Of a stretch of 7,882 bases of DNA, positions 1 through 7,372 are shown in pieces. How positions within the stretch are numbered: position 1 is the first letter of the stretch; each line of letters begins with the position of its first letter. The stretch lies in contig JAEZBA010000465.1 of assembly GCA_023430245.1 (NCBI GenBank), positions 1 to 7,882 of the forward strand, read 5' to 3'. Both the position numbers and the translations under genes were made by a program. The notes under the pieces are model-generated. The model saw nothing but the letters and a program-made list of their open reading frames with translations. It made no database searches and was not told the DNA's origin. Source of the stretch: Pseudomonadota bacterium. Lineage in GTDB: Bacteria; Pseudomonadota; Alphaproteobacteria; Rhizobiales; Xanthobacteraceae.

Positions 1-1212
<1,212 letters not shown>

Positions 1213-1396
1213 GATGCTTCTCCCTGCAGGAGCCTCTCTCTGCCGGCTATCGGTCAGATATTTACCGTAAATGCAACACTAACGAACCGAATGCTGGCCG
1301 CCAACGACACAGCATGACCGTGAAAGTTGCATCTACTAACATTATGTTCGGATTCGGCACCTAAGATGCGGCTTTCCGGGGGCGAGGGTTAGGATC
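1213..1396. promoter_or_regulatory. Divergent intergenic region between gcdH and the L,D-transpeptidase gene
   Basis: This is the only sizeable non-coding stretch in the window and must carry the promoters of both flanking genes, which point away from each other. It is visibly more AT-rich than the surrounding coding DNA around 1255-1350. I see ribosome sites at both ends (GGGAGAA for gcdH at 1218-1224; GAGG at 1384-1387 for the transpeptidase) and a 13-bp palindrome at 1260-1272. ATGCAAC (1271-1277) and GTTGCAT (1326-1332) form a 7-bp inverted repeat 48 bp apart, which could be chance. No convincing sigma-70 -35/-10 pair could be assigned by eye on either strand, so the promoter call rests on gene arrangement only. 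Confidence 0.5.
1260..1272. promoter_or_regulatory. 13-bp palindrome, possible operator upstream of gcdH
   Basis: The sequence ATTTAC-C-GTAAAT is a perfect inverted repeat of two 6-bp arms around one central base. Its near edge is 47 bp upstream of the gcdH ATG, where a repressor could block transcription. It lies in the AT-rich part of the intergenic region. Dyad sites of this size are typical of small dimeric regulators such as TetR, GntR or MerR types. No regulator gene is present in the window, and I cannot tie the site to a known motif. It could equally serve the divergent gene, or be a chance palindrome. Confidence 0.35.
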
Positions 1397-2893
1397 GTGT
1401 GTACCGAGAGTGCGTTTTTCCGCCTGAAAGCTGGAGCGCTTGGCGGGGCCAGCATGCTGGCCCTGGCATTCACGGCCGGGTCCGTGCCCCAGGCCATGGC
1501 GCAGGACTTTTTCTTCTTCCGGGATAGCCCCCGGTATGACCGGTACGAAGCGCCGCCGCCGCGCCTCGAAAGCCGCAGGCCGGAACCGCGCCAGCGCCTC
1601 ACCCCCCGGCAGCCGGCCCGGGCGGCCGGCAAGCCCGCCGCTTCACAAATCGCCAGACCGGCAAAGGAAGCTCCGCCGCCGCCCGGCCCGCATATGCTGA
1701 TCGTCTCGGTCAAATCGCAAAACGTGTCGTTCTACGCCAACGGCAAGCTGGTCTCGCAATCGCCGGTCTCCACCGGCAAGGCCTCCAATCCCACGCCCTT
1801 TGGCGTGTTCAGCATCATCCAGCGCAACCGGCACCACCGCTCCAACATCTATAGCGGCGCGCCGATGCCCTACATGCAGCGCCTGACCTGGTCGGGCATC
1901 GCCCTGCATGAAGGAAAACTGCCGGGCTACCCCGCCTCGCATGGCTGTATCCGGCTGCCGGAGCATTATGCGGACCACCTCTGGCGCACCATCCGGATGA
2001 ATACGCGCGTGATTGTGTCACGCGAAGATGTCGAACCGTTCGACGTCGCCCATCCGCTGCTGTTCCAGCCGAAGCCGCCGGTCGCGAGCGTCAATACGCT
2101 GCCGGACCTGCGCAAGACACTCGACACCACGATGCCGGAACGGGTGCGCACCGCCAGTGCCGCGCTGATTGTCACCGACGGCGCCGGTGGGGCCGCCGAG
2201 GGCACGGATGCGGCGCCTGCAATGCGCGACCTGACCTCGTCGGTCGAACAGGCCGGCACGCATGTGGAAGCTGAGGCCACCCTCGATACCAAATCCGAGG
2301 CTGAGGTTCAGGATAGCGAGCGCAATTCGGAGACGACCGCCTCGATCTATCCGCAGCCTGCGAATATCCCCGGGCCGATCCTGGCGAGCTTCGTGCAATC
2401 GCTGGACGCCAAACAGAAGAAGGCGCCGCCCAAGGGCGCGATCACGGTCTTCATCAGCAAGAAGGACAAGACGCTGTACGTCCGCCAGCACTTCATTCCG
2501 CTGTTCAGCGCGCCGGTGACGTTCAAGGACGACAAGCCGAATTTCGGCACCCATGTCTTCACCGCGCTGGCGAAAGATGGCAGCGACACCGAGCTGAACT
2601 GGAAGGCGGTGACCATGCCGCAGGAGCTGCCGAAAGCCGAGAAGGTCAAGACCCGCGTTGAAATCGATCGCCGCGGCCGCCGGGTCGAAGTCCCGGTGCA
2701 GCGGCCGGCCAAGGCGCTCGAACCGATCCCGAGCCTCGGCGCAACGGCGGTGCTGGACCGGATCGAGATCGCGCCCGACGTGGTCGCGCGCATCTCCGAG
2801 TATGTCGCGCCCGGCGCCTCACTGATCGTGTCGGATCACGGCCTCGGCCACGAAACCGGCCTTTACACCGACTTCATTGTGGTGACGCGATAA
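1397..2893 (+). CDS. Exported L,D-transpeptidase (YkuD) with a second, degenerate YkuD-like domain
   Basis: A 498-residue periplasmic enzyme expected to make L,D-crosslinks in peptidoglycan or to attach proteins to it. Residues 1-36 look like a Sec signal peptide: a basic start, a hydrophobic stretch around 13-30, and likely cleavage after AMA or AQ. A Pro/Arg/Ala-rich linker follows (about 45-98). The YkuD domain spans about 100-210, with His171 (ALHEG) and SHGCIR at 181-186, giving catalytic Cys184, His182 and Arg186 in the family arrangement. An acidic, Ala/Thr-rich, low-complexity linker covers about 225-345. Residues 346-498 resemble the start of the first domain again (ITVFISKKDKTLYV, then NFGTHVFTAL) but have no Cys. 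The start is GTG, with GAGG nine bases upstream. The next in-frame Met (residue 20) would remove the basic signal-peptide start, so GTG is preferred. The family assignment is firm; the second-domain reading is inference. Confidence 0.92.
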   Translation: MCTESAFFRLKAGALGGASMLALAFTAGSVPQAMAQDFFFFRDSPRYDRYEAPPPRLESRRPEPRQRLTPRQPARAAGKPAASQIARPAKEAPPPPGPHMLIVSVKSQNVSFYANGKLVSQSPVSTGKASNPTPFGVFSIIQRNRHHRSNIYSGAPMPYMQRLTWSGIALHEGKLPGYPASHGCIRLPEHYADHLWRTIRMNTRVIVSREDVEPFDVAHPLLFQPKPPVASVNTLPDLRKTLDTTMPERVRTASAALIVTDGAGGAAEGTDAAPAMRDLTSSVEQAGTHVEAEATLDTKSEAEVQDSERNSETTASIYPQPANIPGPILASFVQSLDAKQKKAPPKGAITVFISKKDKTLYVRQHFIPLFSAPVTFKDDKPNFGTHVFTALAKDGSDTELNWKAVTMPQELPKAEKVKTRVEIDRRGRRVEVPVQRPAKALEPIPSLGATAVLDRIEIAPDVVARISEYVAPGASLIVSDHGLGHETGLYTDFIVVTR

Positions 2894-2911
2894 GCGGCGC
2901 GGCGGGCCGCG
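2894..2911. terminator. Short GC hairpin between convergent genes, possible bidirectional terminator
   Basis: Only 18 bp separate the stop of the L,D-transpeptidase gene from the stop of the convergent cupin gene. Within them CGCGG (2898-2902) can pair with CCGCG (2907-2911) around a CGGG loop. There is no T-run on either strand, so it is not a classical intrinsic terminator. It may be weak, need Rho, or be chance in GC-rich DNA. Confidence 0.25.
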
Positions 2912-3298
2912 TCATTCCTTCCGCACCACCTGGTGCGGCTGCTCGTCATAGGGCGGCCCGTAGATCACCAGCATCCGGATCACCGGGCTGGTGACCTTGA
3001 TGTCGTGAAAGACTTTTGCCGGAAAGTAGACGAGGTCGCCCGCCTTGATGTCATGTGGGACATCGTCGATCCGCACCACGGCCTCGCCTTCCAGGACATA
3101 GACGGCCTGTTCGAGATCGGGATGCATGTGCGCCATCGCACCTTCGTTACGCTCGATCTCGCCCAGCACAATCTCGAGGTGTCGCGCGCCATTGACGCGC
3201 GGTCCGATCAGCCGCCTGTTGCGGGTGCCGGTGTGGTTGGCCGGTGAATAGGCTTCGACCTCATCGGAACGAATGATGTATTGCGAACGCTGCGGCAT
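2912..3298 (-). CDS. Small single-domain cupin protein
   Basis: A 128-residue, probably cytoplasmic cupin-2 barrel; the substrate is unknown. Cupin motif 1 is seen in GAMAHMHPDLEQAVYVLEG, with His57, His59 and Gln64 at the metal-ligand positions (Glu63 is the alternative). Motif 2 is GDLVYFPAKVFH (87-98), with His98 as the last ligand and Lys95 where a Gly is usual. A His3/Gln or His3/Glu metal site is therefore intact, so it could be an enzyme (isomerase, dioxygenase or decarboxylase type) rather than only a ligand binder. The ATG has a good ribosome site, GAGG, six bases upstream. It starts 17 bp after the reductase stop and is the last gene of the apparent operon, which argues for a role on the same metabolite. 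The fold is certain; the function is not known. Confidence 0.88.
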   Translation of the reverse strand: MPQRSQYIIRSDEVEAYSPANHTGTRNRRLIGPRVNGARHLEIVLGEIERNEGAMAHMHPDLEQAVYVLEGEAVVRIDDVPHDIKAGDLVYFPAKVFHDIKVTSPVIRMLVIYGPPYDEQPHQVVRKE

Positions 3299-3315
3299 GC
3301 GTCACCTCATCCCGT

Positions 3316-4377
3316 TCAGGACGTCATCAATGACGGCCCGGAAATATCCGCCGGCAGCAGGCCGCGGTCCCGTGCCAGCTTGGTCACGATCGCGGCCACG
3401 GTATCGAGCGTCGGCGTTGCGATATTCGCCGCACGCGCGAAGGCCACCGGCGCCAGCACGATTTCGGCAATCTCCATCGGACGATGCTGCTCGTAGTCCT
3501 GCAGGATCGACGCCTTATGGTCGAGCAGCCGCCGCAGCATGCGATCGGGATCGATATCGAGCGCGTAGCCATGCGCGGCGGCGATGCGCAAACCTTCGCG
3601 CATGACCCGGCGGTAGATTTCGGACAGGGCGGCGTCCTTGCGCGCGCCATCGGACGGACTTGCTGTCGCCAGCCCGATGGTCGATCCGCTCATGTTGTTG
3701 ACGAGCTTGGTCCAGACCGCGGCGCGGATGTCGCCCGGATCGGGCGACAGGATGCCGGCACGCTGGAGGGCTTCGCGCAACGCCTCCACATCCGCTCGTC
3801 CCCGCGAAAGCGGGGACCCAGCGTCTTGCACTGAATTCCCGCCTTCGCGGGAATGAGCGGCAATGGGAGCAATCTCCATCCGGTTATGCGTTGGCGAATT
3901 GTTCTTGATGACGCCCGGCGCTTCGACCTCGTTGGCCGAATAGATGATGCCGCCGAGCACCTGATCCTTGCGCATCGCCGCCAGGAAAGGCTTCGCCAGC
4001 TCGAAGATGGGAAGCGCCGGCGGCTGCGGGTGCTGTGACGGCAACCCGACCGGATACCACCAGGTCATGCCGTTCTGCGGGAACAGCACCAGTGTGTCCT
4101 TGCCGACCAGCGGCGCGATATGCGGAGCGATAGCAGGCAAGGCGGTCGCCTTGGTGGAGACAATGACGAGATCCTGCTGACCCAGATCGTCCGGCGTATC
4201 GCTGGCCGTCACCTGTGCCGCCAAAAGCTCGGCGCCGGTCTTCAGCTGAAGTCCGCGCTCGCGGATGGCCGCCAGATGCGGCCCGCGCGCAATCACCGAG
4301 ACGTCGTGGCCGGCGTGCGCAAGGCGTACCGCGAAATGACCGCCGCTGGCTCCGGCTCCGAAAATGCAGATGCGCAA
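3316..4377 (-). CDS. Ketopantoate-reductase-like (ApbA/PanE family) NAD(P) dehydrogenase carrying an in-frame repeat insertion
   Basis: A 353-residue member of the 2-dehydropantoate 2-reductase family, which reduces a 2-keto acid to the hydroxy acid with NADPH. The N-terminal Rossmann motif is GAGASG (7-12). FPQNGM holds Asn102, VWTKLVNN holds Lys224 (the family's catalytic lysine), and Ser290 and Glu302 match the conserved C-terminal pair, so it looks active. Residues about 173-196 (within HSREGGNSVQDAGSPLSRGR) are encoded by a palindromic repeat. They fall between the cofactor domain and the helical substrate domain; without them the protein would be about 330 residues. The start is TTG, three bases after the upstream stop, with GGAG nine bases upstream. 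The Rossmann motif begins at once and the next Met is residue 104, so TTG is secure. No other pantothenate genes are near, and the operon context suggests a catabolic keto acid rather than ketopantoate, so I give no panE symbol. Confidence 0.85.
   Translation of the reverse strand: MRICIFGAGASGGHFAVRLAHAGHDVSVIARGPHLAAIRERGLQLKTGAELLAAQVTASDTPDDLGQQDLVIVSTKATALPAIAPHIAPLVGKDTLVLFPQNGMTWWYPVGLPSQHPQPPALPIFELAKPFLAAMRKDQVLGGIIYSANEVEAPGVIKNNSPTHNRMEIAPIAAHSREGGNSVQDAGSPLSRGRADVEALREALQRAGILSPDPGDIRAAVWTKLVNNMSGSTIGLATASPSDGARKDAALSEIYRRVMREGLRIAAAHGYALDIDPDRMLRRLLDHKASILQDYEQHRPMEIAEIVLAPVAFARAANIATPTLDTVAAIVTKLARDRGLLPADISGPSLMTS
3792..3860. repeat. 69-bp double-hairpin palindromic repeat (REP/BIME-like) inside the reductase gene
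   Basis: Two perfect 8-bp stems with 4-base loops lie back to back. GTCCCCGC/GCGGGGAC (3798-3817) has a GAAA loop, and ATTCCCGC/GCGGGAAT (3835-3854) has a CTTC loop. They are separated by 17 bp. The outer ends CCGCTC (3792-3797) and GAGCGG (3855-3860) are also inverted repeats, so the unit as a whole is an imperfect palindrome. From memory, this type of element is common between genes in many alphaproteobacteria and is often mis-translated as peptides such as IPAKAGIQ or RFRGD, both of which appear in another frame here. Its length is 23 codons exactly, and the gene's own frame passes through with no stop. I infer an insertion into an existing gene; there is no visible target duplication. Confidence 0.85.
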
Positions 4378-4380
4378 GGC

Positions 4381-6168
4381 TTACGACTCCAGGCTTTGCG
4401 CCAATGCGCACGGCACCTTGATCTTCATTTCCAGCGCCATCTGACCAAAGGCCTTGCCTTGCGAATCGATCCGCCGCGAGGCCATGCCGCCGCCGCCAAG
4501 CGCATCTTCCAGCAGGAAGTTGAAGGCGTGAAGACCCGGCGCTTCGTATCGGGTGACCCTGCCATGGACGAGGCCCTCGAAATGCGACGCCATCTTCTCG
4601 GGTGTCACCTGCTGGCGGATGAGGGAAACAAATTCCGGATCGCGCGCGATGATCGCGATGTTCGATGAATTGCCCTTGTCGCCAGAGCGCGCGACCGCGA
4701 GCGCGCGCAGCGTGATTTCGGTTTCCCCGTCTTCCGGCGTGACAGACCCCACGACCCGCGGCGCGCTTGCCGGCGCGGCATAGCCGCCCTGCGCAGGAAC
4801 ATCCACATCGAACGGCTCGCCGTCCCCGATCTGGACCTTCGGTGCGCCCAGCACCGCCTTGTCGACAAAGAACGTGAACAACCGCACTACCGGCGTCGGC
4901 TTCGGGCGACCGGATAAAATGCCGGTGGTCCCCTGCGCGAAGCTGATGCCGACGGAGCCGAGTTCGCGCGCGAAAATGTCGATCGCTTCACGCTCGGCAT
5001 GATCGACCACCAGCCGCAGCAAAACCTCACGCACGCCGCGCGCACTGGCCTTCGGACCGTAAGCGGATTCGGAGCCCAGCACTTCGGTATGCGTCGCGGT
5101 GAAATCCGGAAGCTGCCGCTGCCGGAACAGCATGCGCGCGCGGGCCAGCAAGGCTTCCGCCGTCCGTTCCGCTTTCGCCACCGCATCCGGGCCGACAATC
5201 GACACCGTCGCCACGCCACGCCACCCGTCCTGATACGTCGCCGAGACCTTGTATTGCGGCGTCGGCGGATACCCTCTTGCACCGGACACCCGCACGCGGT
5301 TCTCGCCGACCTGTTCGAGTTTGACCTGCGTGAAGTCGGCGACCACATCGGGCAGGATGTAAGCGCCCGGATCGCCAACCTCGTACAGGACCTGCTCGGC
5401 GACCGAGGCCGGCACGATCAGCCCGCCGGTATTGTCCGGCTTCCACAGCGTGAAGCTGCCGTCGATCCGGCATGACGCGATCGGATAGCCGATATTCTCC
5501 CAGCCCGGCACCTTGTCCCAGTCGGTATGCACGCCGCCGGTCGATTGCGGACCGCATTCCAGAATGTGCCCGACGAGGCTCCCCGCCGCCAGCTTATCGT
5601 AATCGTTGGCCGTCCAGCCGAACTCATGCATCAGGATGCCTAGCGCCAGCGCCGAATCCGCGCAACGGCCGGTGACGACGATATCGGCGCCGCGATCGAG
5701 CGCAGCCGCGATCGGCAGCGCGCCGAGATAGGCATTGGCGGTGAGCAGTTTCGGCGGCAAGGCTTCGCCCGTCGAAGCCTCGCGCGTGGTCGCGCGCAAT
5801 GCTTCGATGCGCGGCATCACGTCGTCGCCTTCGACCACCGCGACCTTCAGCGACAGTCCAAGCTCGGCACAGGCTGCGTCCAGCGCGCGCTTGGCGCCTT
5901 GCGGATTGACCGCGCCGCCATTGCTGACGACCTTGATCTTGCGCTTCGCGATTTCCGGCAGCGAGCGTTTGAGATAGGCCACGAAATCCGGCGGAAAGCC
6001 GGCATTGGGATCCTTCATGCGCGCGCGGGCCAGAAGCGACATCGTCACTTCGGCGAGATAGTCCATCATCAGGTAATGGACATCGGCGGTCAGCAATTGC
6101 GGAATCGCCATCGGGCTGTCGCCCCAGGCCCCCGACGCGCCGCCGATATTGATGACCTTTTCGGCCAT
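4381..6168 (-). CDS. AtuA-family protein (DUF1446 core plus C-terminal AtuA-like domain)
   Basis: A 595-residue cytoplasmic protein of the family named after AtuA of the Pseudomonas acyclic terpene (citronellol/geraniol) pathway, whose biochemical activity I do not know to be established. The long N-terminal domain (about 4-450) has the family's conserved blocks: GGASGAWGDSP (9-19), DYLAEVTMS (36-44), VSNGGAVNPQG (81-91), TGRCADSAL (166-174) and GHILECGPQSTGG (200-212). The C-terminal domain (about 485-585) has RSGDKGNSSNI (494-504), matching the small domain usually fused to it. Length is typical and there is no signal peptide or membrane segment. The ATG at 6168 gives the expected N-terminus, though the ribosome site (GGGG-rich) is weak. 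It sits 20 bp after the acyl-CoA dehydrogenase and 3 bp before the reductase. That context implies work on a CoA thioester or the acid derived from it. Family firm, substrate unknown; the gene name atuA is withheld because the rest of an atu cluster is not visible. Confidence 0.9.
   Translation of the reverse strand: MAEKVINIGGASGAWGDSPMAIPQLLTADVHYLMMDYLAEVTMSLLARARMKDPNAGFPPDFVAYLKRSLPEIAKRKIKVVSNGGAVNPQGAKRALDAACAELGLSLKVAVVEGDDVMPRIEALRATTREASTGEALPPKLLTANAYLGALPIAAALDRGADIVVTGRCADSALALGILMHEFGWTANDYDKLAAGSLVGHILECGPQSTGGVHTDWDKVPGWENIGYPIASCRIDGSFTLWKPDNTGGLIVPASVAEQVLYEVGDPGAYILPDVVADFTQVKLEQVGENRVRVSGARGYPPTPQYKVSATYQDGWRGVATVSIVGPDAVAKAERTAEALLARARMLFRQRQLPDFTATHTEVLGSESAYGPKASARGVREVLLRLVVDHAEREAIDIFARELGSVGISFAQGTTGILSGRPKPTPVVRLFTFFVDKAVLGAPKVQIGDGEPFDVDVPAQGGYAAPASAPRVVGSVTPEDGETEITLRALAVARSGDKGNSSNIAIIARDPEFVSLIRQQVTPEKMASHFEGLVHGRVTRYEAPGLHAFNFLLEDALGGGGMASRRIDSQGKAFGQMALEMKIKVPCALAQSLES
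4387..4390 (-). promoter_or_regulatory. Ribosome binding site fixing the TTG start of the reductase
   Basis: GGAG on the minus strand lies inside the last codons of the AtuA-family gene and nine bases before the TTG at 4377. The upstream stop codon (4381-4383) falls between the two. This arrangement supports translational coupling and the unusual start. Confidence 0.6.
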
Positions 6169-6188
6169 GTCGTGCCCCGCGCGTTCTG

Positions 6189-7367
6189 TCAGTATGACTT
6201 CGGCAGGCCGAGTTCGCGCTCGGCAAGGAAGTTGAGCACCATCTCGCGCGACACCGGCGCGAGCCGCATCACCACGGCTTCGCGGATATAGCGCTCGACG
6301 TGGAATTCCGCGGCATAGCCCATGCCGCCATGGGTGCGCACGGCCTGGTCCGCGGCCTTGAAGGCGGCATCACCGGCGAAATATTTCGCCGCGTTGGCTT
6401 CCGCACCGCAGGGCTGTCCGCTGTCATACAACTCCGCCGCACGAAGCGTGAGCAACTCGGCGGCCAGCAACTCCGTCCAGTTCTCGGCCAGCGGATGCTG
6501 GATCGACTGGTTCTGACCGATCGGACGGCCGAACACCACGCGCGCTCCGGCATATTTCACCGCACGCTCCAGGCAGCGCCGCCCGATGCCGACGCACTCG
6601 GCAGCGTTCAGGATGCGCTCCGGATTGAGACTGTCGAGGATGTAGCGGAAGCCCTTGCCGTCCTCGCCGATGCGATGCTCCACCGGCACTTCCAGGTTGT
6701 CGTAAAAGGTCTGGTTCGAATTGACCGCGTGACGCCCCATTTTCAGGATTTCGCGCACCTCGATCTTCGATCGGTCGAAGTCGGTATAGAACAGCGACAG
6801 GCCGTCGGTCGGTTTCTTACATTCTTCAATCGGGATGGTCCGCGCAAGGAGAACGATCTTGTCGGCCTGCTGGGCGGTCGATGTCCAGATCTTCTGGCCG
6901 TTGACGATATAGCGGTCACCCTTCAGCACCGCGCGGGTCTTGATCTTCGACGTATCGAGGCCGGCGTCGGGTTCGGTGACGCCGAAACAGGTGCGCGACG
7001 AGCCGTCGATGATCGAGGGCAGCCACGCCTTTTTCTGCGCATCGGTGCCGTGCTTGACGATCGAATGCAGACCGAAAATGTTGATGTGCACGGTTGAGCA
7101 AGCCGCAAACGCGCCGGCTGAATGCGCCACCTCCTGCATCATGATCGCGGCTTCGGTGACGCCGAGCCCCGCGCCGCCATACTCCTCCGGCATCGCAATG
7201 CCGAGCCAGCCGCCATCGGCCATCGCCTTGGCGAACTCGAACGGAAAGGCATGGGCCTTGTCCTTTTCGAGCCAGTAATCGTCATCGAACCGGTCGCAGA
7301 TCGCGCGGACGGCATCGCGAATCTCGCGCCGTTCCGGCGTGTTACAGTGGGCGTCGAAGGTCTTCAC
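6189..7367 (-). CDS. Acyl-CoA dehydrogenase with isovaleryl-CoA-dehydrogenase-type catalytic glutamate
   Basis: A 392-residue FAD flavoprotein expected to oxidise an acyl-CoA to the 2-enoyl-CoA, with ETF as acceptor. Seen: MPEEYGGAGLGVTE (59-72), FGVTEPDAGLDTS (128-140), FGRPIGQNQSIQ (279-290) and RTHGGMGY (344-351), all standard family blocks. The usual C-terminal YEG catalytic Glu is replaced by APVSREM (370-376). Instead, LDSLNPERILNAAECVG places Glu250 where isovaleryl-CoA and long-chain acyl-CoA dehydrogenases carry their base. A branched or unusual substrate is therefore plausible (inference). The start is GTG at 7367, with GGAG nine bases upstream. The frame stays open further upstream, but that DNA codes for the CoA-transferase in another frame, and the GTG start gives the normal family N-terminus. 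It lies 5 bp after the CoA-transferase stop, so the two are almost certainly co-transcribed. Confidence 0.92.
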   Translation of the reverse strand: MKTFDAHCNTPERREIRDAVRAICDRFDDDYWLEKDKAHAFPFEFAKAMADGGWLGIAMPEEYGGAGLGVTEAAIMMQEVAHSAGAFAACSTVHINIFGLHSIVKHGTDAQKKAWLPSIIDGSSRTCFGVTEPDAGLDTSKIKTRAVLKGDRYIVNGQKIWTSTAQQADKIVLLARTIPIEECKKPTDGLSLFYTDFDRSKIEVREILKMGRHAVNSNQTFYDNLEVPVEHRIGEDGKGFRYILDSLNPERILNAAECVGIGRRCLERAVKYAGARVVFGRPIGQNQSIQHPLAENWTELLAAELLTLRAAELYDSGQPCGAEANAAKYFAGDAAFKAADQAVRTHGGMGYAAEFHVERYIREAVVMRLAPVSREMVLNFLAERELGLPKSY

Positions 7368-7372
7368 TTGCG

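Noticed and set aside
1342..1713. Minus-strand frame of 123 codons overlapping the start of the L,D-transpeptidase gene
   Set aside because: It is antisense to the signal peptide and linker of a well-supported gene, shows no recognisable domain, and would cover the divergent promoter region.
3792..3860. CRISPR-like or terminator reading of the two hairpins
   Set aside because: There are only two non-identical hairpins in a 69-bp unit, with no spacer-repeat series and no T-run, and the unit lies inside a coding frame.
3690..3872. Short minus-strand open frame containing IPAKAGIQ and RFRGD peptides
   Set aside because: These peptides are translations of the palindromic repeat in the wrong frame and not a gene.
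4120..4668. Plus-strand frame of 182 codons spanning the reductase/AtuA-family junction
   Set aside because: It is antisense to two well-supported genes and shows no domain features.
4381..6168. Calling the operon a true acyclic terpene (atu) cluster
   Set aside because: Only an AtuA-family protein and generic partners are visible. The carboxylase and hydratase genes of that pathway are not in the window.
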